Below, piece by piece: positions 10,601-19,800 of a stretch of DNA of 64,000 nt. The translations under genes and the position numbers were made by a program. Position 1 is the stretch's first letter. Each line of letters opens with the position of its first letter. The stretch lies in the IMG/VR virus record IMGVR_UViG_3300008267_000040, positions 39,629 through 103,628 of that record; one strand, given 5' to 3'. The notes beneath the pieces are model-generated. The model made no database searches. It worked only from the letters and a program-made list of their open reading frames with translations, and was not told the origin of the DNA. Source of the DNA: a virus.

Positions 10601-13600
10601 TCCAAAGAATCTTGAATCTGCTTGGTTTTCCAAACTAGCAGTATCAACATTTAAAATAGTTGTTGTTGATGAATATGAACCAGACAATGAACTTGTTGGA
10701 TTATATGGATTTTCCTTATAGAATTCTGTTGGTTGATTGTAAGGTCCATATTTGTGATTTTGCTTAGCAAGTCTAAATGTAATTGCACGATTTACTCCAG
10801 TGACTGGCATAAATCCAGTTATAGTTTCACCTTCAATAAAGGTTCCGCTAGTCATTCTAACTTCAAGAAGTTTAGGGACCATGAATGTGGTCATGTCCCT
10901 ATTGTCAAAGAATGCGTAGAATCTTGTTGATGGTTTTAATCTTCTTGCTAAAATTTCAATATTTCTAGACCTCATTAAGGTTAGGATTGCTCTAGATACA
11001 ACTCTGTCCCCAAGACTAGTTGTATCAAATCTTTCACTGACTCCAAATTGTATACCCTGCCTAGTTTGTTCTGTTCTTGTTGTTACTGTATTATTTCTAA
11101 ATTGAGTTAAGGAATCTTGGAAAATATCAGTAGTTGTAATTACATCCCCAGAAGATACTGTTGTTGAAGATAATAAAGTTGATGGATTTTGTATCTGTGT
11201 GATTACAGGACCTTCAACGGTTGAAGTTCCTGTCCAGTTTGTTTCCCATGCATTCCAATTAATTGGAGATAGACCAGTATTGGTATCAACTCCAAGCATT
11301 TGAATTGCTGTATTATAATTTCCCTCTACATCCTGAGTTCTTTCAGTTTTTCTTGTTTCTATCCAAGTGTCTGTAGATGGATTCAATTCAATAGTTCCAA
11401 TCCAACTTGGGGTATTAAATGGATTTACATTTTCTGTTCTAGTTGCAAATCTATTTTCTGTATAAACTACATCAGTATAATCTAAACAAACAATATCACC
11501 GATACGTTTTACATTTTTGGAACCAAGATCATTAGCAAATCTTAAATCCACATTTGGATTAGATGTTGTTCCAATACCAATGACTGCCTCAGACCCAAGT
11601 ATTAAATCAACGGAAGTTGTATAATGTTGGGGTCTTAGAACACCGAGTGCTGTGTCTACACTTGCTTTATATGATTGATTTGCAATGTCTCCACCATTAT
11701 ATGATTTAAAATTATCTACAAAAAATCCAGATTTGAATTTATCAAGACCAGTTTGTGGGTCTCTGATAGAAAGATTTTTAGTATCTGTTTCTAGTAGAGA
11801 CAGTGAACTATAATATTCTACGTTTGATAATCTATTTTCAAGTCTTGAGATATCTTTCATTGTATATCTCTTGTGACTGGAAAGAGAAACTCTAACATCT
11901 TTCATATCATAAAGATATGGTGGATAGTAGAAAGTTGCAATCTCTAATGCAGAATCTAAATTGTTTGGTGCCTTTGGGGAATTTGATGGAACACCATTAT
12001 TAATAATAAATGTTCCTTCTTTAGTTAGGAACAGTTTATCTATTCTTGGTAGATAATAATTGTAAGAAAGATTTATTGTCTTATCTTTAGTGAAAATATG
12101 ATTTGATGCATTTGCATTTAATGAGAATCTTCTAGATGAATATTCAAAAGGAGATTTTGTAGCAGTTGAAGCATCAAATTGCGAAACTCTTGGTCTTAAA
12201 TCAATAATATCAGTGTTTCTGTATCCATCGATAATTGGTACGTCTTTACTGTATCTATCTTTATCAAATGAATCTGCAGAAACAAAATCACCAGGGTCAG
12301 AAGAATTAATTGTATAGTTATTAAATATAACTTTTATTTTTTTAGTAGGCGATGAAACTTCTTTTTTTCTAATTATTCTTGAATAATCGTAGTATTCTGG
12401 TCTTTGACCATTATCCAAGATATAATTATCTTTAATATTTTTATCACCAATGGAAACAGCATTAATAGTACCAGAGATATTGGTCTCTGAAGATGTTACT
12501 CTTTCACCTAATGAAAATCTATTTTCATTTAAGTAAACAATCTCAATGCTGTTTACTCCATCATTTCCAACATAAGCAGCAACAGCACCACTGGTACTTC
12601 CAATTATTCTTTCACCTTTTATGAAGTTATTTAAACTTGAATTTAAAGATGTGAAATAGATTCTTGGAAGTGATGGTTCTGATGTTGTTGAAGATTCATA
12701 AATTCCAAGAATGTTAACAACATCTGGAACATTTAAAGATATTGCTTTATCTTGAACTCTAAGACCATATGGTTTTCTGTAAGTAAGACCATCATTTAAT
12801 GTAGTTTTTCCAATTCCAGACGAAATTAACGATGAACCATCAATAATTATGCTTGAGCATCTGTTGAATAGTTTTTTCTTTAGTTTTGTATTTACTTTTT
12901 TATATGTTACGGTTAATATTGCTTGTCCATTTTGACTTAGATTAACTAAGCTAACAGTTCTTCCAGAAACATAGACTTTTTGATTATCCAGAGATTCTAT
13001 ATTTCCATTTGAAACATATGAAAGACTGTAATCTTCTTCGTCAAATGGTTCTAAAGTTAGGTCAACGTTTGTTTCCAGATTACCATTAAATGAATTGCTG
13101 ACTACTGTAATGACATATGATTTTCTTATAGAAATATCTGATGAACTTAAGTCTAAATTGGAAATATTATTATTGCCAAGTTTAGCATACAAGAATGCAT
13201 TAGATGTATTTAAAACATCTAATGTCACTTTTTTGAAGTCATTGGCAGTAATTACAGTAGAAGGTAATGTTCCATCAGAAACACCAGGAACTGTATTGGT
13301 TGGTACTAAAATTAGTTTTTTCTCTGAAGTATCAATACTTACAACTTCATTGTAGGTTGGTACAACATTTCCTTGCTTTGTATAAGAAACAATATCACCA
13401 GTTTTTATACCAACATAAAAATTGTTAGTTGAAGTTGTTACTGTACTGATTCCTGATGCCCCACTAGTGATAGTATATTGAACACCAGATTCTGTTAGGG
13501 ATATTTTTTTGTTTAAAATTGGATCAGCAGTAAAAGAACCAATTCCAGCAGCAGTGTTTATACCAACAATTTGATGAACATCTGTTAGATTATAATCCCT

Positions 13601-15205
13601 AACTCTTGTTATGACTCTTCCATCTTCTATGCCGTCAATTATTAAACCTTCATCTTGCTTGAAAGAACCAGAAACTTGATATAATTTAACTATATTTGAA
13701 TTGATTACATCAGAAACAACATATCCACTAGAAGAGCTATACTTTCCTTCAATAAATGTGGATGCACTTAAAGTTATTGAAGCACTTAATTCTATAACTG
13801 TATATGTTTGAATATCATAAAGTGAACAATCAAATTCACTTAATGTATTTGCATATCCAGCATTTCTTAGTTTTAAATCATAAACTCTTGCTACACCAAT
13901 TTTTTCTCCAGACGCAAGACCAGGAGTTTGTGTTCTTCCAGAATAAAGAGAAATTTGAGATGTAGACCCAAAACCAACAGGAAGAGAACCAAAAACATTA
14001 TTTACTAAAATTTGTCTACCAACACTGAATGGTATGGATTGATTGACTACTTTTTCTGTAGTTCTTGGTTTTTGAAAATCTACAATAGTAGTATCAATAG
14101 TTTCAATGTCGTATCCTCTTACAACTGCCTTTCCTGGTGAAACTAATATACAACCTACAGAATCATTTGGTACATTGCCTTGCTTTGTTTGTTGATTTTC
14201 TACAAACAAACCGTTGTTGCCAATTTGATCATTTAAAGATTCTTTTAGTGAAATATTAAATGGTCTTACATAATAATCACCAGACTCATCATAAGTTCTT
14301 CTTGCCAGTTCATCCTTAATTAAATCATAATTAGTAGTTTTGACAAATTTTTGTAGGACACCTTTTTCTGCACGTAGTAATTCTACAAAATTTTCATCAT
14401 TAAAATCACTTAACTCTTTCTTAATTAAAGTTACATCAAACTTTAATCTATCTGCACCAGGTGCAGAAAAGTTAGAAAATCCTTGAGCATTATCAAACAA
14501 ATCATTATACGAGTTTGATGCTACTGCTAATTCTTCATTAATAAGTAATCCAACTCTATACGAAGGTGAGTTTGAGTATTGGTCTAATATTACAGTTTGT
14601 GGTTCTACAGTCACAAAGAAACCACGAATAAAATATACACCAGATGCTATTTTTGCTGCGGAACCAATAGCAGTTGAATTTGAGATAATTGAAGTAGCAA
14701 AAGAAGAACCACCTCTAATAGCAGAAATTCCATAAGTTATATCATTAACTGCTAGTAAATTTTCACCATCAATAAATGTATTGGTTGAAAAATTAGTGTC
14801 ACTTGAACTTTGGTACTTAATATAAAGAGTATAGTTTTTTCTATCTGAAGTTGAATTTGAAATATAATTTTCTACTTTTGCAGTTACACCACTAGATTCA
14901 CCTTTAATTAATTTTCCAACTAAACTACTAATGTACAAAGATACTGGTATCCCAAGATGAGTTTCGTCAATCTGGACGCAAGTATAATTTGAATCATAAG
15001 AAATTTGTCCAGGAATAACCATTGCACCTTCTTTGAAGAAGTGCTGTCCAAACTTCTCAATTTGATTTTGGAGAATTGTCTGTAGTGTAGTTAATTCTCT
15101 TGCTTGTATTGGAGTTGCTGGTTTAAATAGAACTCTTTGATAATTTTTCTTTGGATCAAAATCATCAAAGTATGGAGATACATTTAAATTAGTATTCTGA
15201 GGCAT
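7655..15205 (-). CDS. Very large baseplate/tail structural protein, DUF4815-type N-terminus
   Basis: 2,516 residues. The N-terminus (MPQNTNLNVSPYFDDFDPKK, YQRVLFKPATPIQARELTTL, QNQIEKFGQHFFKEGAMVIP) matches the DUF4815 family of phage structural proteins. Later parts contain repeated beta modules, a segment FEVNDNNGVFITKCEIFFRT followed by YAIVLISNSNSYNVWISRM, and GVGYTENTVYN-type glycine motifs near residue ~1,925. It lies between gp8 and small fibre genes, where T4 encodes gp9-gp12. Likely peripheral baseplate or long-fibre anchor. No catalytic motif was seen. The frame is intact over 7.5 kb. Exact role uncertain. Confidence 0.8.
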   Translation of the reverse strand: MPQNTNLNVSPYFDDFDPKKNYQRVLFKPATPIQARELTTLQTILQNQIEKFGQHFFKEGAMVIPGQISYDSNYTCVQIDETHLGIPVSLYISSLVGKLIKGESSGVTAKVENYISNSTSDRKNYTLYIKYQSSSDTNFSTNTFIDGENLLAVNDITYGISAIRGGSSFATSIISNSTAIGSAAKIASGVYFIRGFFVTVEPQTVILDQYSNSPSYRVGLLINEELAVASNSYNDLFDNAQGFSNFSAPGADRLKFDVTLIKKELSDFNDENFVELLRAEKGVLQKFVKTTNYDLIKDELARRTYDESGDYYVRPFNISLKESLNDQIGNNGLFVENQQTKQGNVPNDSVGCILVSPGKAVVRGYDIETIDTTIVDFQKPRTTEKVVNQSIPFSVGRQILVNNVFGSLPVGFGSTSQISLYSGRTQTPGLASGEKIGVARVYDLKLRNAGYANTLSEFDCSLYDIQTYTVIELSASITLSASTFIEGKYSSSSGYVVSDVINSNIVKLYQVSGSFKQDEGLIIDGIEDGRVITRVRDYNLTDVHQIVGINTAAGIGSFTADPILNKKISLTESGVQYTITSGASGISTVTTSTNNFYVGIKTGDIVSYTKQGNVVPTYNEVVSIDTSEKKLILVPTNTVPGVSDGTLPSTVITANDFKKVTLDVLNTSNAFLYAKLGNNNISNLDLSSSDISIRKSYVITVVSNSFNGNLETNVDLTLEPFDEEDYSLSYVSNGNIESLDNQKVYVSGRTVSLVNLSQNGQAILTVTYKKVNTKLKKKLFNRCSSIIIDGSSLISSGIGKTTLNDGLTYRKPYGLRVQDKAISLNVPDVVNILGIYESSTTSEPSLPRIYFTSLNSSLNNFIKGERIIGSTSGAVAAYVGNDGVNSIEIVYLNENRFSLGERVTSSETNISGTINAVSIGDKNIKDNYILDNGQRPEYYDYSRIIRKKEVSSPTKKIKVIFNNYTINSSDPGDFVSADSFDKDRYSKDVPIIDGYRNTDIIDLRPRVSQFDASTATKSPFEYSSRRFSLNANASNHIFTKDKTINLSYNYYLPRIDKLFLTKEGTFIINNGVPSNSPKAPNNLDSALEIATFYYPPYLYDMKDVRVSLSSHKRYTMKDISRLENRLSNVEYYSSLSLLETDTKNLSIRDPQTGLDKFKSGFFVDNFKSYNGGDIANQSYKASVDTALGVLRPQHYTTSVDLILGSEAVIGIGTTSNPNVDLRFANDLGSKNVKRIGDIVCLDYTDVVYTENRFATRTENVNPFNTPSWIGTIELNPSTDTWIETRKTERTQDVEGNYNTAIQMLGVDTNTGLSPINWNAWETNWTGTSTVEGPVITQIQNPSTLLSSTTVSSGDVITTTDIFQDSLTQFRNNTVTTRTEQTRQGIQFGVSERFDTTSLGDRVVSRAILTLMRSRNIEILARRLKPSTRFYAFFDNRDMTTFMVPKLLEVRMTSGTFIEGETITGFMPVTGVNRAITFRLAKQNHKYGPYNQPTEFYKENPYNPTSSLSGSYSSTTTILNVDTASLENQADSRFFGSVAPSMQLVGALSNAIATVTDIRLVTDSSGTFIGALFIPDPTIPSNPTFESGTKTLSLTTSSTNSTIGGSVDSIAEANFTSSGTVDNVESLTLRVRNADIERNIRTDSRTLTETEDRLVANTTLTNRSVISTRVIQRRWVDPLAQTFEVNDNNGVFITKCEIFFRTKDEANIPITLQLRTSYLGLPSQEILPFGEVVLNPDQITISEDASVSTTFTFPAPVFLESGNDYAIVLISNSNSYNVWISRMTEVDVSTINKPEAEKIIVSQQPTLGSLFKSQNGATWEPSQLEDLKFILHRAEFTSTTGSFRFYNPDLGVGNRQIASLRPNPIVAYSKKILVGLSGTLSTYDITNLVPGTTILQSNYPNFSGKLSSIVGAVGINSNLSITNPGVGYTENTVYNNLPLTTLSGRGSGAKVNLTIQSGVAIAATVSIGGTGYAIGDTLTVPSSQTGGFGRNLVLTIPNLVGIISSFNSLIIDQVQDEINTSNVANEISYVNPSNGISTISNGLVNYSELLTDGLHFKVNHNNHGMYSDTNLVTLYGIESDVPPQKLVSDFNQAATGSIQVSSVGIFTSFENIGISSDNPGYIKVNNEIIRYTGYDSDANTLTGITRGIDIDNPGVFNVTVIPYHFSGSPVFKYEFNGISLRRINRTHSFADVDTNKYPITLDSYHIKVKTDEKGKDRRFGPPQLFFSETKTGGTYDLNVGSSGANTISGPKASQNIQFDSLRPNIQSLLPETTSLDAKIRTVTGKSVNGTELPFSAREFESISLNSNNYFDNPRIIASRVNEVANLQSYLGYKSFVMEMTLSTSDTKVSPIIDLDRVNIITTMNRLDRPVANYVTDPRVNSLYDDPTSAIYISKVIRLQKGADSLKVYFDAYRDVSNEIIVMYRLLRSDTPDDQQLFELFPGFRNVDLNGNVIDPKNNDGTPDINVLPSSSESEYRSYEYTAKDLPLFNGFQIKIIMAGKNQSVVPKIKDLRAIAVL

Positions 15206-15211
15206 TTTTCT

Positions 15212-16777
15212 TTAGAACTCCAATACGATTTTAATATCTTCTTTTTGGCTTGCTGATCTTGGAATTGCCTTTCTGTTATCGATATAAATTATATCACCAG
15301 ATTTTTTGTTATATTCTGCCGATGATATTCCAGCAACAAAATTGCTTCCCAACTGGTATGTCCTACTATTTATTACTGTACTAATACCCGTAAAGTTTCT
15401 ATCAATTGATAATGCTGGACCAACAATATTAGGACAATTTATTGTATACGAACCACCAGCAATAGCAGATGAGGTAAATCCATAAATTCTGTATCCAACA
15501 CCAACTGTAGCAAGACCAACTGGTTGATAATATTTTAAAACACCAGTTACATTATCCCAAGAAGCAACAAATCCAATTGCTGTCATACCTGTACCAATTG
15601 TTTGCCTAATTACAGAGTCTACTGGATATGTAGTTTGAGTTGTTAATCCAGAAAGTTTTATAGAATTTAAAGCACTTACCTGCCCTAAACTCAATCTTTC
15701 TGTATCACTACCAAAAATTGTTGGATTTTTTATAATTCCGATTCTGGCAAAATCGTTTCCAAGAATAATATCTGGATTTTGTTCATCGGTTAGATATCTG
15801 GAATAAACCAACACTCGATATGCACCAAGTTCTCTGTAAATATTATATCCATGTCCTCCTTTTGGTGGAATAATAACATCAAATGTCGCAATTCTTCCAT
15901 CATTTGACAATTCTGATGGAATTCCAGGAGCACCAGGTTGGAATTTGATAATACCTTTTGTGTAACCAGATCCACCATCTGTAACAAAGACTTCAGACAC
16001 TTTTCCAAAAGAATCTACTGTTATTGTTGCCTTTCCTCCAACTCCATCACCAAGAATTGGAATATTTGTAAATGATTTTGAAATGGGTTGATAATTTATT
16101 CCTCTATCTGTGATAGTAACAATCTCAACTTTACCATTAACTGCATTATTTTTTGTTGCAATAGTCTCACCAACTTCTCCCCAACTTTCTGGGACTGGAA
16201 TGAATTCAATAGAATCAAATTTCACAATTTCAGATGGTTTAATTGTGAATAGATATTTCCAAATATACCCATCACCACTTGTTCCTGCTGGTCTTGCCTC
16301 TAAGTCAATAAATGTTGGTTGGTCAAATGATGGTCTTCCATTTGGGTTTTCTGGATCAGTTCCATTTTGAAGACAAATATAAACTCTAAAATCTTCATTA
16401 ATTACATAAAAATTTGATTCGTATAAACTTGGTTGATTCGTTACTGGAGTTTTCTTATAAATTGAATAATCATGTCTGTACATTTCATAAGTTGTTCCAG
16501 AAGTCCACTGGACTTTTCTAATCATCCTCCTTACATCTTCATTTGTAATTTTTTTCATAGCAATGATGGTTTCTTTGACCTGATTTTCTTCGTCAAATCC
16601 GTCCAATGGAGTCAATCCATCACCCCAAATAGCAGATCCACCTGCCTGTGGATTTAAACTATTTGGTTGACCAATAAAGGTATAATAATTATTTGCAGTA
16701 TTACCAACTGAAACTAGACTTTTTACAAAGGTTTCAGCATTCATCACCCTAAATTGTTCAGTTATGATAGCAGGCAT
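15212..16777 (-). CDS. gp8: Baseplate wedge subunit gp8
   Basis: 521 residues from ATG 16777; a TTG three codons earlier is less likely. The N-terminus (PAIITEQFRVMNAETFVKSL, YYTFIGQPNS) parallels T4 gp8, as do KVQWTSGTTYEMYRHDYSIY, FYVINEDFRVYICLQN and GDGYIWKYLFTIKPSEIVKF followed by IPVPES. T4 gp8 is 334 residues, so this one carries about 190 extra, mainly C-terminal beta-rich sequence. Gp8 joins gp6, gp7, gp10, gp25 and gp53 in the baseplate wedge. An imperfect late-promoter match (ACTAAATA, 16799-16806) lies just upstream. It sits in the expected baseplate cluster. Confidence 0.85.
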   Translation of the reverse strand: MPAIITEQFRVMNAETFVKSLVSVGNTANNYYTFIGQPNSLNPQAGGSAIWGDGLTPLDGFDEENQVKETIIAMKKITNEDVRRMIRKVQWTSGTTYEMYRHDYSIYKKTPVTNQPSLYESNFYVINEDFRVYICLQNGTDPENPNGRPSFDQPTFIDLEARPAGTSGDGYIWKYLFTIKPSEIVKFDSIEFIPVPESWGEVGETIATKNNAVNGKVEIVTITDRGINYQPISKSFTNIPILGDGVGGKATITVDSFGKVSEVFVTDGGSGYTKGIIKFQPGAPGIPSELSNDGRIATFDVIIPPKGGHGYNIYRELGAYRVLVYSRYLTDEQNPDIILGNDFARIGIIKNPTIFGSDTERLSLGQVSALNSIKLSGLTTQTTYPVDSVIRQTIGTGMTAIGFVASWDNVTGVLKYYQPVGLATVGVGYRIYGFTSSAIAGGSYTINCPNIVGPALSIDRNFTGISTVINSRTYQLGSNFVAGISSAEYNKKSGDIIYIDNRKAIPRSASQKEDIKIVLEF

Positions 16778-16807
16778 TTTATACAACCGTTTTTTCTTTA
16801 TTTAGTT

Positions 16808-19800
16808 CTATTTTAGACCACGAGTTCTATATACGTCTGGAGCAGTTGATAATCCAATCAATCCATTATTGGTATTTACGGGGAAATTTCTTGGTTGGAA
16901 TCTTGTTCTATTTTGGAAATCATAAATCTTGCCCCAAGTATATTTTCCATAAATTCCATTTTCATTAGTGTTAGTATCTACTTGGATTGGAATGTTTCCT
17001 GGTCCAGTTGTAAAGTAGCATCTTACTGTAACTATTCCAGAAACAGCAGGTGAAACTGTGCCAACTCTATAAACACCATCAAGATACGAAGTTGCAGTTC
17101 CAACTCTTGATGCTGGATAATTATTCATTCCCCCCATTGAAGTAGTAATTCCAGTTAATGCATGACCAACTGTAGAATTGCTATTGTAAATTACAAAATA
17201 ATCATTTACTTCTAATTGACTATTTGTTACTCCAAATGTATTCAGTGAGGAATAACCAATACCCAAAGTTACATTATCATATTGCTCACTCTTCAGTACA
17301 AAATCAATATGAGTAGCACCAACACCAACATAAGTAATTACACCAAAATCACCTTTAGATTTGATTGAATATATCTTTTCACTAACTGCATCATCACCTT
17401 CAAGAAGAACTGGTGGTGGAGTTGATTGCGAATAACCAAATCCAGGATTTACAACTCGAATTGAAGACACAGCACCATTTGATACTGTGGAAACTCCTGT
17501 TGCTCTGTTGTAAATTGGTTCAGCATACATTGTGGTTCCAGAAGTTCCAACGAGTAAATATCTACCCTCTTCAGCAATAATTGGTCCAATTGGTCTTATT
17601 TCTGGAGGTAATGGAGCAGGTATAAATGCAAGATCTTTTACTACATTGTTCTGGTTTGTTAACCTTTGTGTCCAATATTGTAAATCCAAGGAGAATAGTA
17701 ATTGATTTGTGCCAGTTAAAGCAACATATACACCATACTCGTATTTTATATTAATTAGGTCATCTGATATATTTGGAATTATTCTTTCCCAACCAGTATT
17801 TCCAGTTGTAGAAACAAAAATTGTTGCATTTTGTCCAACAGCAACAAATTGAGTTCCTGTCCATATAACTTTTTCAAAATTTCTGGTTGTTGGTAAAGAA
17901 ACAATTCTGTCCCAAATATTTCCATTAGTAGAATGAATAATTGTTCCACTATCACCAACGACAACAAATCTTGCGTCATTGTTGGCAACACCATTTAAAT
18001 TAGTAAACACTGGTGGATTTTTCTTAAAGAATGCAGTTGTTCCAATTCCTACACCAGTAAATAGACCAATTCCATCACCAACTGCAACAGCAGTCCTTCT
18101 CAATGAGGAATAACTAATATCATTAAATGTATTGTAATAACTACTAAAATTGATGATAGGATCTGGAAGACCAACGACAACCTGCTCTTCAAGTAATTTT
18201 ATTTCTGTCCATGCAGATAAAGTTGTATTAATACCAACTGATGTTGCAATCTTTGCAAATTCACCAACAACATAATAACGATTAGGTTCTGCAACAGATA
18301 CGGAGTTGAAAGATATTGTCTGTCCATAACCTATGGATGATTGGGACCATTCTATTCCATTTGTAGATATTGCAACTATTCCACTTGAACCAACAGAAAC
18401 AATTGGATTTCCTATTACAACTTTATTTAAAGTATAAGAAGAAGATATTCCATTGTTTGACCCTTTCCAGTTATAAATTGGGTCTTTTCTTTGTATGAAT
18501 GCTGAAGATATTGCAACAATTGGATTTGTTAATGTATTATAACCAGTTCCTGCATACGAAATAGATAGACTCGAAATTGTTGACGCAGAAGAAACAATAG
18601 CAGTAGATATTGCTGGTTGAATATCATTTACATCTACAATAATAACATCTCTTAAGTTTTCACTCAGTAAATCAACCTCACTGAAAAGTGGGAATGCATT
18701 ATTAACGTATATCTTTTCATCTTCGGAGAAAACATTTGCAATTAACTTTGTATTTGGGGTTATTCTTGATTTTAAGTCTGGTCTGGATTTGGAATATAAG
18801 ACACCATTGATAATTCTATCTACAGTTTGCTTTGCCCATCTCAATGGCCTTTCTTTTGTTACATCGGTGTTTATGCCAATGCTATCATATGTAAATGTAT
18901 CTAAAGCATCAGAGGATACAATCTTTTTGACAATTCTTTCAAATTGTGGTCTATCTCCAGGGTCTAAAATATTTTCTCCAATTTGTATGGTATCACCTTC
19001 TTTTATTGTTTTTGGTGGGTCAATTTGTTCAACATCTAAGTCAGATCCTCTAAAGAATAGTATGGTGCATTTTGAATTTTCTTTTGGTGCTTCAGTAAAA
19101 GTAAGTCTAGATCCGTTAAATGTGTATGATTTTATTGGTTCCTGCAATACATCATTTATAAACACAAATAGATTATTTTCAATCTGAACATCTGTGCTAG
19201 GGTCAGATTTTAGACTCAATACTTCTGTTGTTCCTCCTTGAGATATGGTCAGTGTGAATTTTTTCTTTGAACCAGTAAAGTATTTTGCTATGTCATCAAA
19301 TTGTATAAATTGACCTGGATAGAAACCACTAAACTTATCTGTCAGTGTTTCCTCTACTGTAATTCTAAACTCACTAAATCCAATTCCAATTGATGGATTT
19401 GTTGTTACACCAACTACTTTTAATACATCACCTACCTTATAATATAATCCTGGTTCTTCAATATCAAATCCAATTACATTTCCTTGATTTCCTACAATAA
19501 CTGAAGCCTTTGCACCAAATCCATTTCCTGTGGACCCAGAAATATACTCTAAAGGCAAATCACTATAACTTGATGGAATTCCAATTAATACTCTTGGAAC
19601 TGGTGATGTTGTATATCCAGTTCCTGGATTGACAATGGAAATTGATGTAATAGTTCCTCCAGTTCCTATTATTGCAACTAAAGAAGCACCAGTACCGACA
19701 TTTGATAAAATTTCAATTTTTGGTGGAGTCCTATACCCACTACCGAAACCTTTTATAGTTACTGCTGATATTGTTCCTGCAGCAGAAACTGTTACTGTTG